In this document: piece after piece, positions 36,601 to 51,600 of the stretch | Position numbering within the stretch: the first letter of the stretch is position 1 | Layout of the letters: each line of letters begins with the position of its first letter | Source: Branchiostoma floridae | Lineage: Eukaryota > Chordata > Leptocardii > Amphioxiformes > Branchiostomatidae | Assembly (NCBI RefSeq): GCF_000003815.2 | Contig: NC_049979.1 | Span: 13,920,850 to 13,984,849 of the forward strand | DNA: 64,000 nucleotides | Direction of reading: 5' to 3' | Position numbers and translations under genes: made by a program | Notes under the pieces: generated by a model | Database searches by the model: none | Told to the model about the DNA's origin: nothing | The model's input: the letters and a program-made list of their open reading frames with translations, nothing else

Positions 36601-39600
36601 CTGGGAAAGTTTAAAGGTTTAACAGTGTAAATCTGGTGGGGAATAACTCTATATCTGCACTAAAATGATACGCAACATGTCTTCTGTATTTGTTTTGTCC
36701 ACTTTTCAAACAGTGTCATTGATGAAGCTCTTCAACAAGTGTCATTGATATGGGTAAACTTTTATTGAGCCTACCTTGTGGAGTGTCCTGTCCTGTCATG
36801 CCCACCGCAGGGTCAGAGGTCGTGCACCCAGCTGCTGTACAGGCCGTCAGGCTGTAACTGTACTCCGTGTAGGGGTCCAGACCTGCAGAAAGGGTTTAAT
36901 AGGTGTAAGTACAATTCTGTGAAACAATTCTCTTGAGAGATATAAGGTATATGTAAGTGATAACTAAAGATGTCTCAGCTCTTGAACCATTTAGAATTGT
37001 GATGTACTAACAGAACTTTAAGTTGAAATATTGCAATACATGGATATATTTTGTACAGTTTCTGATTGTTATATTTTACGTTTTAACAGTGGGATGGATC
37101 TTGCTACAGGGGAAAATTATATGGCCTGTAAGGTTATCTTCATACCAAATCTCACTTCAGCTCATACGTTACTGTCAATTGGCTGGAAATAAATGTAGTT
37201 TTCACTTACCCGTGTGTAGGTACTCCTTGGGATCATCCATGTCCATCTGTGTGTATAACACAGTTTGGGATGTTTCATTGACCAGGTTCAGACGGTACTC
37301 GCGGATGATACCGTTGGGCTGCCCTGGCTCTCCCCAGGTGATGCTGAGGCGGGAGGAACTGACGGCCACAATGGCAGGAGGCTGTACCTGAGCGGGGGCC
37401 ATCTGAAGGGTAGCAACTGTCACCTGAAAAAACATTTCACAATCAATATCAGCTGGGCTATTTCTCCACCAGCTAGGACTCATACCACCACCTGTATACC
37501 TGAGGTCATACTTCTTGACTCCACTTTCTAGATTCACAACATCTTAAGAGGGCAACAGAATGTGCATTTGTCTAATGTGGTTTGCATATTTTAGATTACT
37601 GTAGGGTGTTAAGGTTTGGAAATGTCATCTTAGCTGCAGCTCTCTTTCAACACAAAAGAATGCTCCCTATACAAAAGATAAACCAAAAATAAGAAACACG
37701 TAAAATCTGTATTAAAGAATGAAGATTGTTTATGTAGTAATTACCTCCTCACTCTCCCCAAACCCAGCACTGGTGTAGGCCCGTAGTTTGTAGATATACT
37801 CCTGGTAGGGTCTGATGTTCCCCAGGTCTCGGTACTGCCTGGCCAGTCCCTGGTACACTTGCCTGAAGATCTGACCGGCACCGTCCGCACGCAGCAGAGA
37901 GTAGCGAATGATCGCACCTATGGGGTAGAAAACAGTCAACAAGTTGAATGATAGCATGTATCTAGACACTAAACGTATCATTAATGAGTGACAGTGCCTT
38001 TAGCATCCCTAGTATCAAAAGTTATTAGTAAGAGTATGTACAAATGACCTTTTCTCTGGGATTCATATTCACACTAGCCTTTAGCTTTGGTTAAGACCAG
38101 TATAAACTTGATGATTGATTTCTCAGAATATGCTAAGAAAGAAATAAGGCTGACCTTGGGTGAACTTGGGTCATGCACATGTCAAACTAACTGAACAAAA
38201 AAGGCCATTTGCTTCTTGAACATAAGTAACGAAAAGAATAGCATCATGAATGCAACATATAAAATCATTCTGACCTTACATTCTGTCAGAGAGTTATTAG
38301 TTATCATCATGACCTTTAACTCTGCATGTGTTACAGGTCAAATATCTTATGCACTGCTTTTTATCAAATGATACAGTAAGTGAGTGTGAGGGGATAACTG
38401 GGTTACCGTTGGGTTTTCCTGGCTCATCCCACGCAAGGTTGACGACGTTGTACTCCCCCTCTGTAACAGACCACTCGGGTGGAGACACCTGCTCTGGTGA
38501 TGACTCCCGTGTTCGTGCCATGGAGGCGTCGCTGGTTCCCTCCCCTCCAGCATTCACCACCACCACCTGATACTCATACTGGGTGTACGGCTCCAGGCCA
38601 TTGTCTGAAAAGCAGTCAACATGATGCCATTAGTACCTCTTTTAATTGGTAGTGCTATATATAACCTACATAAAGGTTGATAAGCTTGGCAGTTTTGTTT
38701 TGCTACTATGATGAATGACCTATGACCAGTTTTCAAGTGTAAATGTTGTCAAGCAGTCTAATGTTTTGGTTAAATGTTGCTTAAATTTTGGGACTTGTAT
38801 GGATTTCCGTAATCCTGGATTGTTTTATCAGGATCATCAATATGCAGACAACAAATTAATCAGTCCTGACCTGTGAAGATGAAGACATTGGTCCCACCAG
38901 TGTAGACATCTGATGTTTCCTGTGTACAGATGCCAGGGTTGGAGGTGGGCTGGGGTGTGGAGGAGACTGCCCCATCATATGCCCCCTCTACTATTGTACA
39001 TATACTGGAGCTTGTGCTGAAGTCACATCTGCAGATTGTAGCATAAGCCGAGACATAAGTTAGTACCAAAAGAAGATTTGATATCATGTAAGGTAACATA
39101 ATGTACCTGAGCGGGGTCATGTATCAACCAGGGGTCTTGGTCCTTAAAGCTAGAAGCAAAGCATACAGCTGCAACATTTACTGTATATTTTACACCAGGA
39201 CCATTTTGTATTTGCCTTTAGAATTATACATGCATTCCCTTGGCACTACAGTGACTGTGTCATACTAAGTACCATAATCCAAAATAGCATGATATGTTCA
39301 AATTGATCATCCCTCCAACATCTCTCACCTGTTACAATATGCTGCTGTAGTCTGGCTGATGGGGCATGTTACTCCATCCCCACAGTCACTGAATGATGAA
39401 GTGATGCGATATGGTCGGTCAGCACACACATGGGTGGCACTGTTGTACCCAACATTGTTACAACAGGAGAAGTCGGGCCGGATCAGGTTCAATCCACAGC
39501 ACTGACGGTTGTCATTGTTCTTGTCATCTTCACTGTCATATGAATGGACCTGTCAAGTGAAGAACCGAAAAAACAATAAACAAAAATTAAGATATCATGT

Positions 39601-42600
39601 AATAATCGTAATAATTGCACTAGGGAATTTCATGGGGGTGTATGTCTACCATATCTCCACAATGACCAGGAGGTCAAGGGACTAGGTAGGTAGGTAGGCA
39701 GGCAGGATGTAGCTTATCAATGGACATTATGGAGCATCAATCCTTTAATGATATATTTATCATCATTATGACAGCAATGCTAACTTGACTAGTGTTTAAA
39801 ATGTTAAGTTCTTGAGAAGATTTGATAGCAGACATCAATTTTATTGCCAAGTATCTAAAAGAAGTAGACACAAGCTAGGCTGTTATTTACCCTGGCACTG
39901 CCACTGTCACTCTCACAGCATCTGGTGGTGGCAGCAGCTACGTACGAGTTGCCACAGCAGAAGCTTCCGGAGTCTGCAGCATAGGCCTGGCCATCCTCCT
40001 CCCCCCCGCAGCATGTCATGTCCTCCTGCACCATGCTGCCTCCACAGCACTGACGCTCATACCCATCAAACAGCATGCCTAAACAACAGTAAACAATGCT
40101 TATTATAAACACCACAGAAAGATTATCAAATTAAACACAATGGGGTTGGCATAATCTTACTCCCATCGTAAACCTGTCCAAATAGTATAGAAATATTGTA
40201 AACAAAGCACTGATCTGTAATATGATAATGAATGGTAGATATCAATAATGTATAAGGAAGAACAAATCACAGAGACTACATTTGGATAAAGACTGCCTGT
40301 GTAAAAGGAAATTATTTCACTTGTGGTGATTTGTTCAGTGGATAACTTGAAGTATAGCAGGTAATGATGATATACCAATATATCAATAATATATATATCA
40401 GTAATATATAAAAGTCAGTTATCAGTCTTCACATCCATACTAGATGTTAGGATATTAGGTTTGTTCCTGTTTGCTTACACTCACCTCCACAGCAGACCTG
40501 TCCTTGTGAACTGTAGAAGGGAACATCTCCGCAGCAGGCATCACCACTGCCTACAGACACTCTGTCCTGGTCAGGGCTGGGGCAGCAGATCTGATCGGGA
40601 CCGACTTCCACGTACTGTCCACCGCAGCACTGGTGATTCTCCTGCTGGGGGTGGAGCTGTCCTCCACAGCACACGTCTGACGGATCACCCCTCCCCGTGA
40701 TGTAACTGGTGTTGCAGCATTCGTAGCCTGGTACTGTGTTGTACAGGGTACCATCACAGCAGTCACGGGCACCAGAGTAACACTGGGTCCCACACAGGCT
40801 CTCAGCGCTGTCACACTCGATGTAGGAGCAGACATCAGCATCAGGGTTGGGTGTTGGAGCAGGTCTGGGGAGTTAGATATCCAGATTAGAAGACTATTTG
40901 ACTTAGTTCCTCTTTTGTGTGCACTGGCTTGGAAAAAGGTATTTCTACTTGTCAAGTTTTGACAACCATTGCTCACCCCCATTTTTCTTGAGGCTATTTT
41001 TTCCAGATTACCAACAATATCAAATCCAATGCCATATTCAATTGAAAGAATCATAAAACTTATTGATGTCTTGACCTGCAAGAACAAACATTATTTTCAC
41101 ACCATTAGGACAGCAGCAATGGAGACAACTTACGCAACAGAACAAGGCAAGTAAGCTGTTCTGGATATCCTGTATCCTTGGATGATACCATTAGGCTGAG
41201 CAGGGGGTGACCAGGTCATGCGAATAGAGCTGGAGCTGAGGACCTGCAGAGTGGGTGAGGCTATCCCAGATGGTGCCGTCTCCAGGGTGGTGACTAGTGT
41301 ACCCTCACTGACCAGACAAGCAAACACCGTGCACACCTCCACCTGGAGACATTAACAGGAAAGACAGAAACTTTGTCAGAGTGTATGTACGCAAAAGGGA
41401 AACTTAAAGAAGCTGAGGCATACTCGAATAAATATGGATGTAACATGACATTCTTCCTACAGCAAAACTGTACTGTTCTGCTCAAATAGGGAATAACAAA
41501 ATACTTGACACCATCCCCTTTGGGCTTTCTTTCTATTTAATAGAGAAAAGAGAAAGTACATCTGATTCATGACAAATTCAGAACAAAATACATCAAAACC
41601 CAAAGTTCCACTGTAGAAGCACATGTGCATGCACATACATGAATGGTACCGAAAACATAACATTCTTAGTGAAAATAAAAAGCCCAAGTATGTACCTGTA
41701 TGGTGTAGATTGTGTAGGGCTGCAGTTGTCCCACGATGTAAGAGCCTGCTTGTGTCATCCCAGTGGAGATGTTCTGTATGAGCTGGTTGTTTCCAGACAC
41801 GTAGATGTTGTAGGCTGTGACCTGTCCATTAGGTGTCTGTGGTGCTGTCCAGCTGACTCGCACCTCTGTGCCGCTAACTACTGAAGTGACTGGTGGGTCC
41901 AAACCTTCAGGTGCTAAGGAAAGTGAAACAAGAGTACTTACAACTCCCATATCAATTTTAGATCCCATTGACATTAAAGAGAAGCCGTACTGAAGTGCTT
42001 TCCAATGGCAATGCAAGTGATATTTGATATATTTAGCAAAATGTAGATTCTGTTTTCTTTGTTAAACTATTCTGAAACAAATTACAACATAAACTGCCCA
42101 TAAAGATTATTTTATAAGAAATCACAGACCCCTGAACAAGGGGATTGACCCTGCTGAGCTTAATCAAAGGCCAGTGAACTAAAACGGTATCTCTCCTTGG
42201 TGCTGAAATTATTATTGAAGCTATCAACTGAAATTTTTTGCTAGCAAGCTGAAAACATCACCACAGACAATGAAAAATTCATGAAGTACACTTATAAATG
42301 AGCTATGATTTAATTTCTATCTCTTAAGATTCAACATTTTGTGTTTCATTGATTCTCTTGCATTTGCTGTATGAGCTGGATCAGCATGTTATGATAAAAA
42401 TTATTTATTTTCCAATTCTTATCATTAGACTAAGGGATAGGTGGAGGAAGGGCCTATCATTGAAAGCACAGCAGAGAACAACTCACTTCCATCCATGGTA
42501 GTTGCTACAGCAGGAGTGCTGTCGATGGTGTGGGCACCATTATCTATGGTGATGATGAAGCTGTAGAGCGTGCTTGGTCTGAGGTCTCCCACCACCGTTT

Positions 42601-45600
42601 CAGTGTCAGAGGGTGGGAATGACATTGTTTGCATCATGCCACCACCTGTGTACCTGAGGTCATACCTCTGGACTCCTCCTTGTAGATCAACAACACCTTA
42701 AGAGGAAAGTAGGATATAAATTTTGTTTAATGTACATGACATCATCTTTGGCATCTGTATTTTCAAAGTGTTGTGCATTTTTATGTAGCCCGTAAAGCTT
42801 TTGATAAAAACTGTACAAAAGAGGAGATTTTCATTATTGCAATGATACGTAAGCAAAAGCAGTTAATGAAACCTTGGAAATAGGATTACAACTCACTGGG
42901 TGGTGTCCACTGCACCCTGATAGCAGTGTGATTGAGGGTTGTAGCTGTCAGGTTGGCAGGAGCGGTAGGAACACCTGGTAGGGTGGTGGCCTCTGTAGCA
43001 TTACTGGTGTAGGGGCCGATGTCATTGTATACTGTCACCTGGTACTCATAGGTGGTGTACCTGGGGGGTAGGGGATAAACAACTTTATTCAACTCGCCAT
43101 TTAATCTATACAAATGCAGATGGATTCTTCTGAAGATCTACCATAACCACACCAAATGACTTATAATAATTGAGAAAGAAAGAACATCATTTACATGAAA
43201 GGCCATTTGGCAGCCAAGCCTGGCAGTAAACAAGAAATGAATGACCTTACCTGGAAAGACTTCTGTCATCATAGGACAGACCAGTGCCAGAATACACAGA
43301 CACGGGCGACAGTAGGTCTGGAGGTGCTGGTACTAGAAGCTGCCTGGTCTTGGTACGAATAAGCTCATATCGGATGTTGGGCCCATTTGGGAATGTAGGA
43401 GGCTGCCAGAAGATAGAGATGTAAGAGTCGCTGATGGGCGTGGCCTCTGGAGCAGCCTGTCCTGCAGGTACTGTAGCCTGGGTGGAGGCTGCGGTGGCGC
43501 TGCTCTGGGTACAGCCAGCTGCAAGGAGGGGTCAAGGTTCCATTATTTTTTTCTCACATACAAATGTATATAATGTTGTAATGTCTTATGATATCACAAT
43601 GTTCTAATTATGTTAAGAATTTCCACCCTACCTGCTGTGCAAGCCTGAATGCTGACAGAATAGCTGGTGTATGGAACCAGGCCCACCACCGTGTAGGAGG
43701 TAAGGTTGGTATTGGTCAGCTCGATCCTTGGGTCAGGCATCCTGATGACATATCTGGTCAGGGCACCGTTAGGTTGGCTCGGTGCCAGCCAAGTCACAAA
43801 CATGGAGGTGGGGCCAAGAACCTGGACTGTGGGAGGGGTCAGGCCTGCTGGTCCTGGGGATAAAGAAATTGTTTTGTTTGTGTCACATAAACTCTGCCAG
43901 AAAGTACATGACATACATGTAGATAGTATAGATACATGTATATATAGGTACCAAATCATACGTTTAGCCCCTGGATGGTCTAAAGATGCAAAATACCAGC
44001 ACAGTAGCACTAGCAAGTAAAGAAAAACACATAGAGATTGACACAGACACTAGATGAAGTGGGATAGGAATGATATTTTGCTTTCCATAGTGGAATACAG
44101 GGGTACCTAAAACAACAAAAGCTAATTGTTCTCCTTGTGACGCCAGGAAAAGGAAGTGCTACCTCTAGAAGTGCAGGTAGGTTGAGAGAGAGAACAGGCA
44201 GAGGAAGAGTTCTTTCTGCTGCCTGTAGAGAGAAAAAAGCACGGAGGAGAAAGACTTTAAACATGTACAACAAGATCACACCGTTTACATTCATGGCATG
44301 TCTAAAACATTGAAATTATAGCTTTCTAGGACCATAAGAGTGATCTTATTAGAAGCACAAGGAAGTACTGGATTTCACAAGTGTTCAATAAAATTAATTT
44401 TATGGATGTCATCCCCTGGAGATGCCAAAACCAATGGAAGAGAGCAAAAAGAATCAGGCAGAAAGAGAACTTGTTTAAGTTCAAAACTTAAGGAATACAA
44501 AACTGGTAACACAAATTGTACCATAGAAAATGTATCAATGATAAATCAGTGTGCCCTCAATTCAAAGAAAGCAACTTAGAAAAAAAAAGGCATTAAACTT
44601 GACTTACTTGCTGCTTGTGTAGTGACTTCAGCCCAGTCACTGTATGCTGGCTCAGTGATATCTTGCACATATGCCAACATCCTGTACTCATATGTGGTAT
44701 AGGGTTGCAAGGTATCAGACTGGTCCAGATATGTCCGTGACTGTGTGGGCAGGAAGTTGGCCACCACATCTGGGGCACCAGAAGAGCCTTTCAGTCTTCT
44801 CTGAAGTGTGTAGAGCCTCAGAATACCATTGGGTGAAGAGGGCTCAGACCATCTGATGGTGACCGATGTTGGGGTTTGTGAGCTAAGACTGGGCGGGGCA
44901 AAGGACCCGGGTGTGGCCGGTGGAGTTGTCACGGTGACGGAGTTACTGCTGGAGGTACATCCCTCCCTGGTACAGACCTCCACTCTGTAGGTGTAGTCTG
45001 TATACGGTGTCAGGCCCTCCATTCGGTACTCGGTTACGTTACTGGGAACCTGCAAACAGAAGAACAGGCATTTGAAGGGAAAGTACCAAATGCACCTTGC
45101 CACTAAAGTGGGATTCTAATCTGTAAATTTCTGTGCAGTTACATGTACGTGTATAATGCTTGCCAACCAGAATCCACCTTGCTGATATGGAACCCATATC
45201 CCTTACTGGAGAGTTAAGTTGTGGCTGCTGCATATCATTGAGTCTGCACAAATCTTCTTTGTCATCCTTAAAAAGCAGCTACTACAAATCATTTACCCAA
45301 ACACATACACATACAATGTATTTCTGACATGAAACGATAAAGACTGTAAGAAAACAGTATGCTGCTACACATCTCCAAGTTTTGGGCTCCACAAACCGTC
45401 ATTACTCACATGTAGAAGGTGGCAGTGGCAGTTAAAGAAACAATAAAACATGGCCGTTGCAATGAATAAGTTAACAGGAATTAACCAACAACGACCTCCA
45501 CATAAATGGTTGTAATGCCTAATGGTCTATGAAACATTTCTGAACCCTAGTTCCACATCAAGGTCCCATATGTCTCCAGTTCTCACTTTGAAAGAATGGT

Positions 45601-48600
45601 TGAGAATTACGAGGAGGGCCCCCTAGGAAACTACTTTTCCGAACACATTAAAACAAGGAGTGTACCAAATGACCCATCAAACAGTGAAGGATGTGGGGTA
45701 GGCTTATAGCACTACAACTATGGAATGGGAATGGAGTGAAGCAGGTAATTTATACAGTAACTAGGGATTTCAGCATGGCAAAAGTCAATGCCTTCATTCT
45801 CCTTGGAGAGCAAGAAACTTTAAATAATGCAGGGAGAGATCCTCAGTCATTCACAAAACTGCAGCCTGCATGTTGCTGAGGAGATGGTTGGAGATTATGG
45901 ACATTCTTGATGAATGACAACAAAGGATGGGGTCAGGTTAGGGTCTTGGATGGCCTTAAAGCCTATCCACTAAAATGTCACTTAAAACAGCCAATTCTTT
46001 TTAAAAAATTACCTGTTAAATCAGCTGTGATGTACAGAAATTAAAGACTTTAAAATTATCCTCTCCAGCAAGCAATGAATGTCTACATTTCTGCACAATC
46101 CTACCAGCTAATTTCTTGTATAGATGCCTGATTCTTCAGAGAGTGGGATAAGTAAACATTGATTGTATTGAGTGATTGCTGCTGTGCTGATGCATTCTGA
46201 AATAAGTAGATTTTCACTACAGGCTTCACCTTCAGTACCAATATTGGCAGCTAAAATTATCAAAGTTAGAAACCAGGATGACCAGATGTGATGCACTATT
46301 TGCAGTTCAGGACACCCTCCTTGGTTTTATGGAGATATATACATCCACACAAATTACCTACCAACATAATCACTGTACAATGGCCCCATAGTCAGACTTC
46401 CAATTTTCACCTAAAGCTTCAGGAAATAAGAAAGCAGATATCCTATAAACCTGCTAACAGCATACATCCCTTTTTCATATAGGTTTAACTCTTTTCATTT
46501 GGGTCTTTATCAGGACCAACAACCCCAAGATAATGATGTGGCTTACATGCAGGGACATACACCAACCAGCTGTACCAGTCTGGTTAAAGCAGTCACCCCA
46601 CCTTACAAGGTCAGCATTCCATTTAGACTCATGTCCGCTCATTGCAACATCGTAAAGTTTTGAAACTCGATGCAGAGCAATTCATGCAGCATATCTACTT
46701 TGAACCTACCTACTTAAGCTTAGGGTCTTAGTGCATTGTGAAATGTCAGATTACTGTGTCCCCTAATCAGCAGTCTCCTCACATAGAAAATGGACATCAA
46801 GCTGGACCAAAGATTGTTCCTGCTGTTTGGGGGTCCAGGAATTGATGGATGTTTTTTTTGTTTTCAGAAATGAAGGGAGCAAGACTTGATCTGATAGCAT
46901 TGTTAGCAGAAAGTATCCCAAAACAATTACTTTTTAAAGGCTGCATTAGGCAGTCTGTTCTGATTTCCCTGTGACTGGAGTAGAGAGAAGCACACCATAA
47001 AATGATCACTATTACTTTGAAAAAAAAAAGCTCTTGCTCTTTGACGTTATTTTGATATGAGAAATATTTGAGGTACTTAACATTCATGACCATCCAATAC
47101 TAACACACTTGTGAATAGTCTTACTAAGCATTTCTTCATATACAAGGCATGAAATTGCACTTCCTTAACAGGACTCAAGCTTTAAATCTATACCATAAAA
47201 GCCCAACTATACCTGTCGGAGAGACACAAAGAGGCTGGTAGTTTGCTAAACAGACTGTCTGGACACAGATAATGGCATTTGCTCTACATAAGAATTACCC
47301 AGAGGGAGACATGAATGAGGATATTTGAATGCAGGAACAACTACTTGACAACTAAAAATCAAGACCATCATGTCCAGGACCAAAGATATACAAAAAAATG
47401 TTGCTGCAGTACCAAGGTCAACCAACAGGAGGCCAAAAATCAATCTTAACCATCAGATTTACTCCACCTACCCACCTAACATATACCAAGATCGTTATCC
47501 ATCCAGCAGATCTTCAGATTTATGCCTATATACATAATTGCATCATCCAGAGTAAAAACTATATCAGATCTTCATTTTTCATGGAGGTAAAGACCTAATA
47601 GTATATACTGCTGAATACTACATAAAGTATTGCCACTATAAAAAACAGAGACTAATGCCTCTTTTCTAGCACTAGTACTAGCCATGTGACATGAACACCA
47701 CAGAGCACATTACAGGGGAATAGCTGCTATAAATGTCAACGTTCCCTTCCATGGACCACCTTTCACCTACAAAAGGAAGACCTGACCTGCTGGCAATGGT
47801 CAGATAAGCAATCGTTTACTGAGTAAAACACAACAGTGCATTAATTCATTCATATTGATTACACTTAAGTGACACTTAAGTACATGTAGCTATCAATGGC
47901 CATGCAATGAAACGGTATAAAACTCAAAGTCAACAGCATTATAGTCACTGTGGTACTAAGCTTGATTTCTGGGTGAAACCAGAGTACCGGGTGACCCAAC
48001 TTCTGTACAAACACTTATTTATAGATATTTATTTAAGAAAGTAGGGTTTGGCCTGCAAAGTGACTACAGCAGCTTGCTACCACATGTGGTGGTCAACCAG
48101 AGAGACATGCTTGTTCTGGAGTCTACACAAGTATGCTGAACTCACTGTAACTTGTCGTGCGCTGTTCTGGTACAGTCGGTACTCTGTCAGGATGCCATTG
48201 GGCTCTGCAGGAGGCTCCCAGGTCACATGTAGGGTGTACGCATCTATCACTTCCACCAGGGGAGCGTCAATGGGACCAGGGCCTGAGGAGAACAAGAAAA
48301 TTAGAGAAGAATGAAACAGCCCAAAATTGATGTTTGGTAAGAAACATGAACTTATAAGTGTTAGAACCAAAGTCTGGACTTACATTCTTCAGTAGTAGGA
48401 ATTGTCTGACTATCAAAAAATCAATTGTTGATTGCAATTGCTGATCATGCCCAATAATCAAAAATCATGCCTAATTGCTTATGTCAAATTTTCACAGAAT
48501 AATTCCTGAGAGCCACGATGTCTGAAGTGTTTACAGTGATCAGATCAATTAAGCATATCAGGAAAGGCTAATTAAACCATTAATCAATGTGTGTGGCTGA

Positions 48601-51600
48601 CATTTATAGCCAACTTGCTGCTGACATCGTCTATAATCTGTGGTGTTAAATACATGTATTAGCATGGCCACCTGCTGCACCCATTCTTGCATTGACTTAA
48701 AACATTAATAAAGTGGAAAACCTTTTACCCCCAGTCATATAACACGATATGCTCAGAGTATGTTGTAGTGGACTGATAAGGCAATGGATAAGACAGTCTT
48801 TTTTTCAATGACTTACATGTGAGCATAACAAAATTACAGATTCCATAGAGTAATATTCCCTTCAACTGTCAAGCTAAAAATAATTTTCCCACCAAAATCA
48901 TTTTTGTAGAGACTTGTCAAGGAGTATTTGAACTTTAAAGTTAACAGATATCTTGGAAGACCTGACATGTGTGTACAACAGATATTGGAGAATTACTTAC
49001 GGTCCTCTGAGGTGAGCTGTGCAGCCCACTCACTCGGTGTTGAGCCATAGTTGTTTCCAGCGATCACCCTGAATTCATACTCTGTGTAAGGTCTCAGGCC
49101 TGTCTGTGTGTGACTCCTGGACGTAGATGGTCCAAAAACACTGTATAGGGAATAAGAAAAAATAAACATGTCAGAATGTCAAAAATGCATTTAATTCCCC
49201 ATAGATCTAATACGGACAAGCACAGAAATGAAATACTATATGATACTCTTTAAAGGCCTTCAAGTTTAAAACTGGAATAAAATGTTGCAAAATCAGGAAA
49301 GGTGAACAACAATTTTTCTTATGACTTCTCAAAGAAAAAATTCATTCCATATATCAGATAAACTATTTGAGTTCAACAATGGCTAAGCAAAACAGAAGGA
49401 TATTAACAACCAACAAGATCCCTAAACAGGGTGACAGGCTACATCAGAAACTCAGCTTGACAAAATTAAACAAATTCTCTCAACTTGACAAAATTCTCCT
49501 CTAGAACGATTCAGATATGATAATCCTTTTACCTGTTGGTTACCTCCGTTCCCTTACCCATCCACCAAGAATCAGTAGAATTAGACACCAGTTCAGGCAG
49601 AATGACTTGGGTCTTCAGAAAAGAGTAGAGGCGGAAGAAGAACAGCAACAGCACAAAGACCAGAGTCAGTGCAAACGAGAGGGAAACTTTGAAAGACATG
49701 GTGCAGGCAGGCAAGTTGCTTCTGTCCGGGCTGCTGACAGGGAACCTGCACCACCGAGAGCTGCGCACATTGTGACTGCTGCCTCCCAGCAAACAAACGT
49801 GTTGATCGTATCAGGAAATCATGCCCAGAATCACCAAGATCAGCAGTCTTGTTAATAATTCAATACAAAACGGAGCATAAATTTCCCGGACGTGGACAGC
49901 TGTTACCAATCAATTGGGACTGTGGAGGCTGGTGGCAATGAGAGCGCTGGTGATGGGGCATGACCACTAGGCTCTGGTTAATGGCAACTCACCTAGAGAT
50001 GTATTACCATTATAAATGGCACTAGTGCTTCCTCCTCTATTGGACAATAGTTCAGGTCTTTACATATCAAAACTGCTATTGTTCAGAATGCAGACAGCAA
50101 CAAACACATCAAGACAGGGAAGGTACAGTAATTGGGTCAGCAGGTACTCTGTCAATGAGGGATCTCAGTTGGCTCCTGCAGCTTCCTGCCACAGATAAGC
50201 ATCAGGAATGAGTCTGCTGGATAAGTTACCCCACTACAAATTGGGGATTCAAGTCACTCTCTGATGTCCTGGTGAGATTACATTTCCCCACCTACTCATT
50301 TACGTTGAAGGAGGCTAAAGCCTGCCCATTGCTTCTCCATTACTGCAGGAAGCAAGCTGCTGCTGCTGCTGAATTCAGCACATGAGTCAGACATATGCAC
50401 AAAGATCTAGTACCATGGTATGATTAGCCCTGGCAGAAGATAAGGTGCCCCACGTTGGAAGGAAATGTCAGCTTCACGCAAACACCTGACGTTGCAAGCC
50501 CAGCAGGTATTAAGATCAACACCGTTGGCATTTATACAGCATTGACTTTGATTCTCACCTCTATTTGCCACAACGGATAAAGGCATAAAGATCTTTCCAT
50601 ACCTCACGGCATTGTAGTCATACTTTAATTTGGACCTATCATACTTATCATAGATAGGGCTGACCCCGACTGTCCCTGTGGTGGTTTGGACAGCTCAGAG
50701 ATTAGGTTTGTCGATTATCTCTCTATATGCACTGCTTGTACTGTCGATTCTTGCAATCACACATCAGTCATGGCAAATAAGTCATGATTTCTAAAAACAC
50801 ATTTTCTGAATATGACAGGCTCATTTAGAGCTTCTTTGGCAAAACTATAGGTGACAGTACAGGAGACAAAGAAATTATGGTAGCTGATGACATGTGGGGT
50901 GCCTGTAGGACATGGATAATTCTGTCTTTTGGGCAAGCATCCCTACAAACATGATTGTCAAGGACAACATCTAAAATCAGCAAGTTTTAAGTGCCCCAGG
51001 ACACAACAATGTTATGAATTTCAGATTATGAGATGACTAGTGCGGTTAGATCCTTTTCCCAATATTAATCAATAAAGACTGTCAAATTTCATCATAGATT
51101 TTCTTTTAAGTATTCCAAGCATTCTTGATCCTGGAATGTTCCATGGCTGCATTCTGTGAAGATATTTTTTTTCTCCACTTTGGAAGGTCCTCCAAAAATC
51201 AAAAATATTGTAAAAGTTTTTTTAGCAACGATGCTAAATGATAGATTGAAATTATACAACTCTGTTCATAAAGGGCCATGGCTAAAAGAATCAGGCATGG
51301 TATAACAAGTATACTTTGTATGCACAAGCAGCACAAGGCATTGATGTTGCAAAGTGGTCTTGATTCATGCTGTGCTACTACTTCACTTTCTCATATGCAT
51401 AGTCAGAAAGGGTGAACATATTACCAAACAACAGCTGCAGCAGATTATAAACTTGTCCACAATAAGAGAGAAGCCCCAAAATCCTGTCATAAAGAACCAG
51501 AAAAGCCGTAGTAAGCAGCTTATGTGACTGTACATATTTCTGACACGTCTTCTCAGCTGTTGGACTCTCCAGCTGCTTCCACAGGCTTATATGCTTACAG

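Noticed and set aside
49517-49855. 112-residue + strand ORF, Gln/Glu/Lys-rich
   Set aside because: It is the antisense of the hydrophobic candidate exon; its charged composition is the mirror of the Leu/Phe codons.
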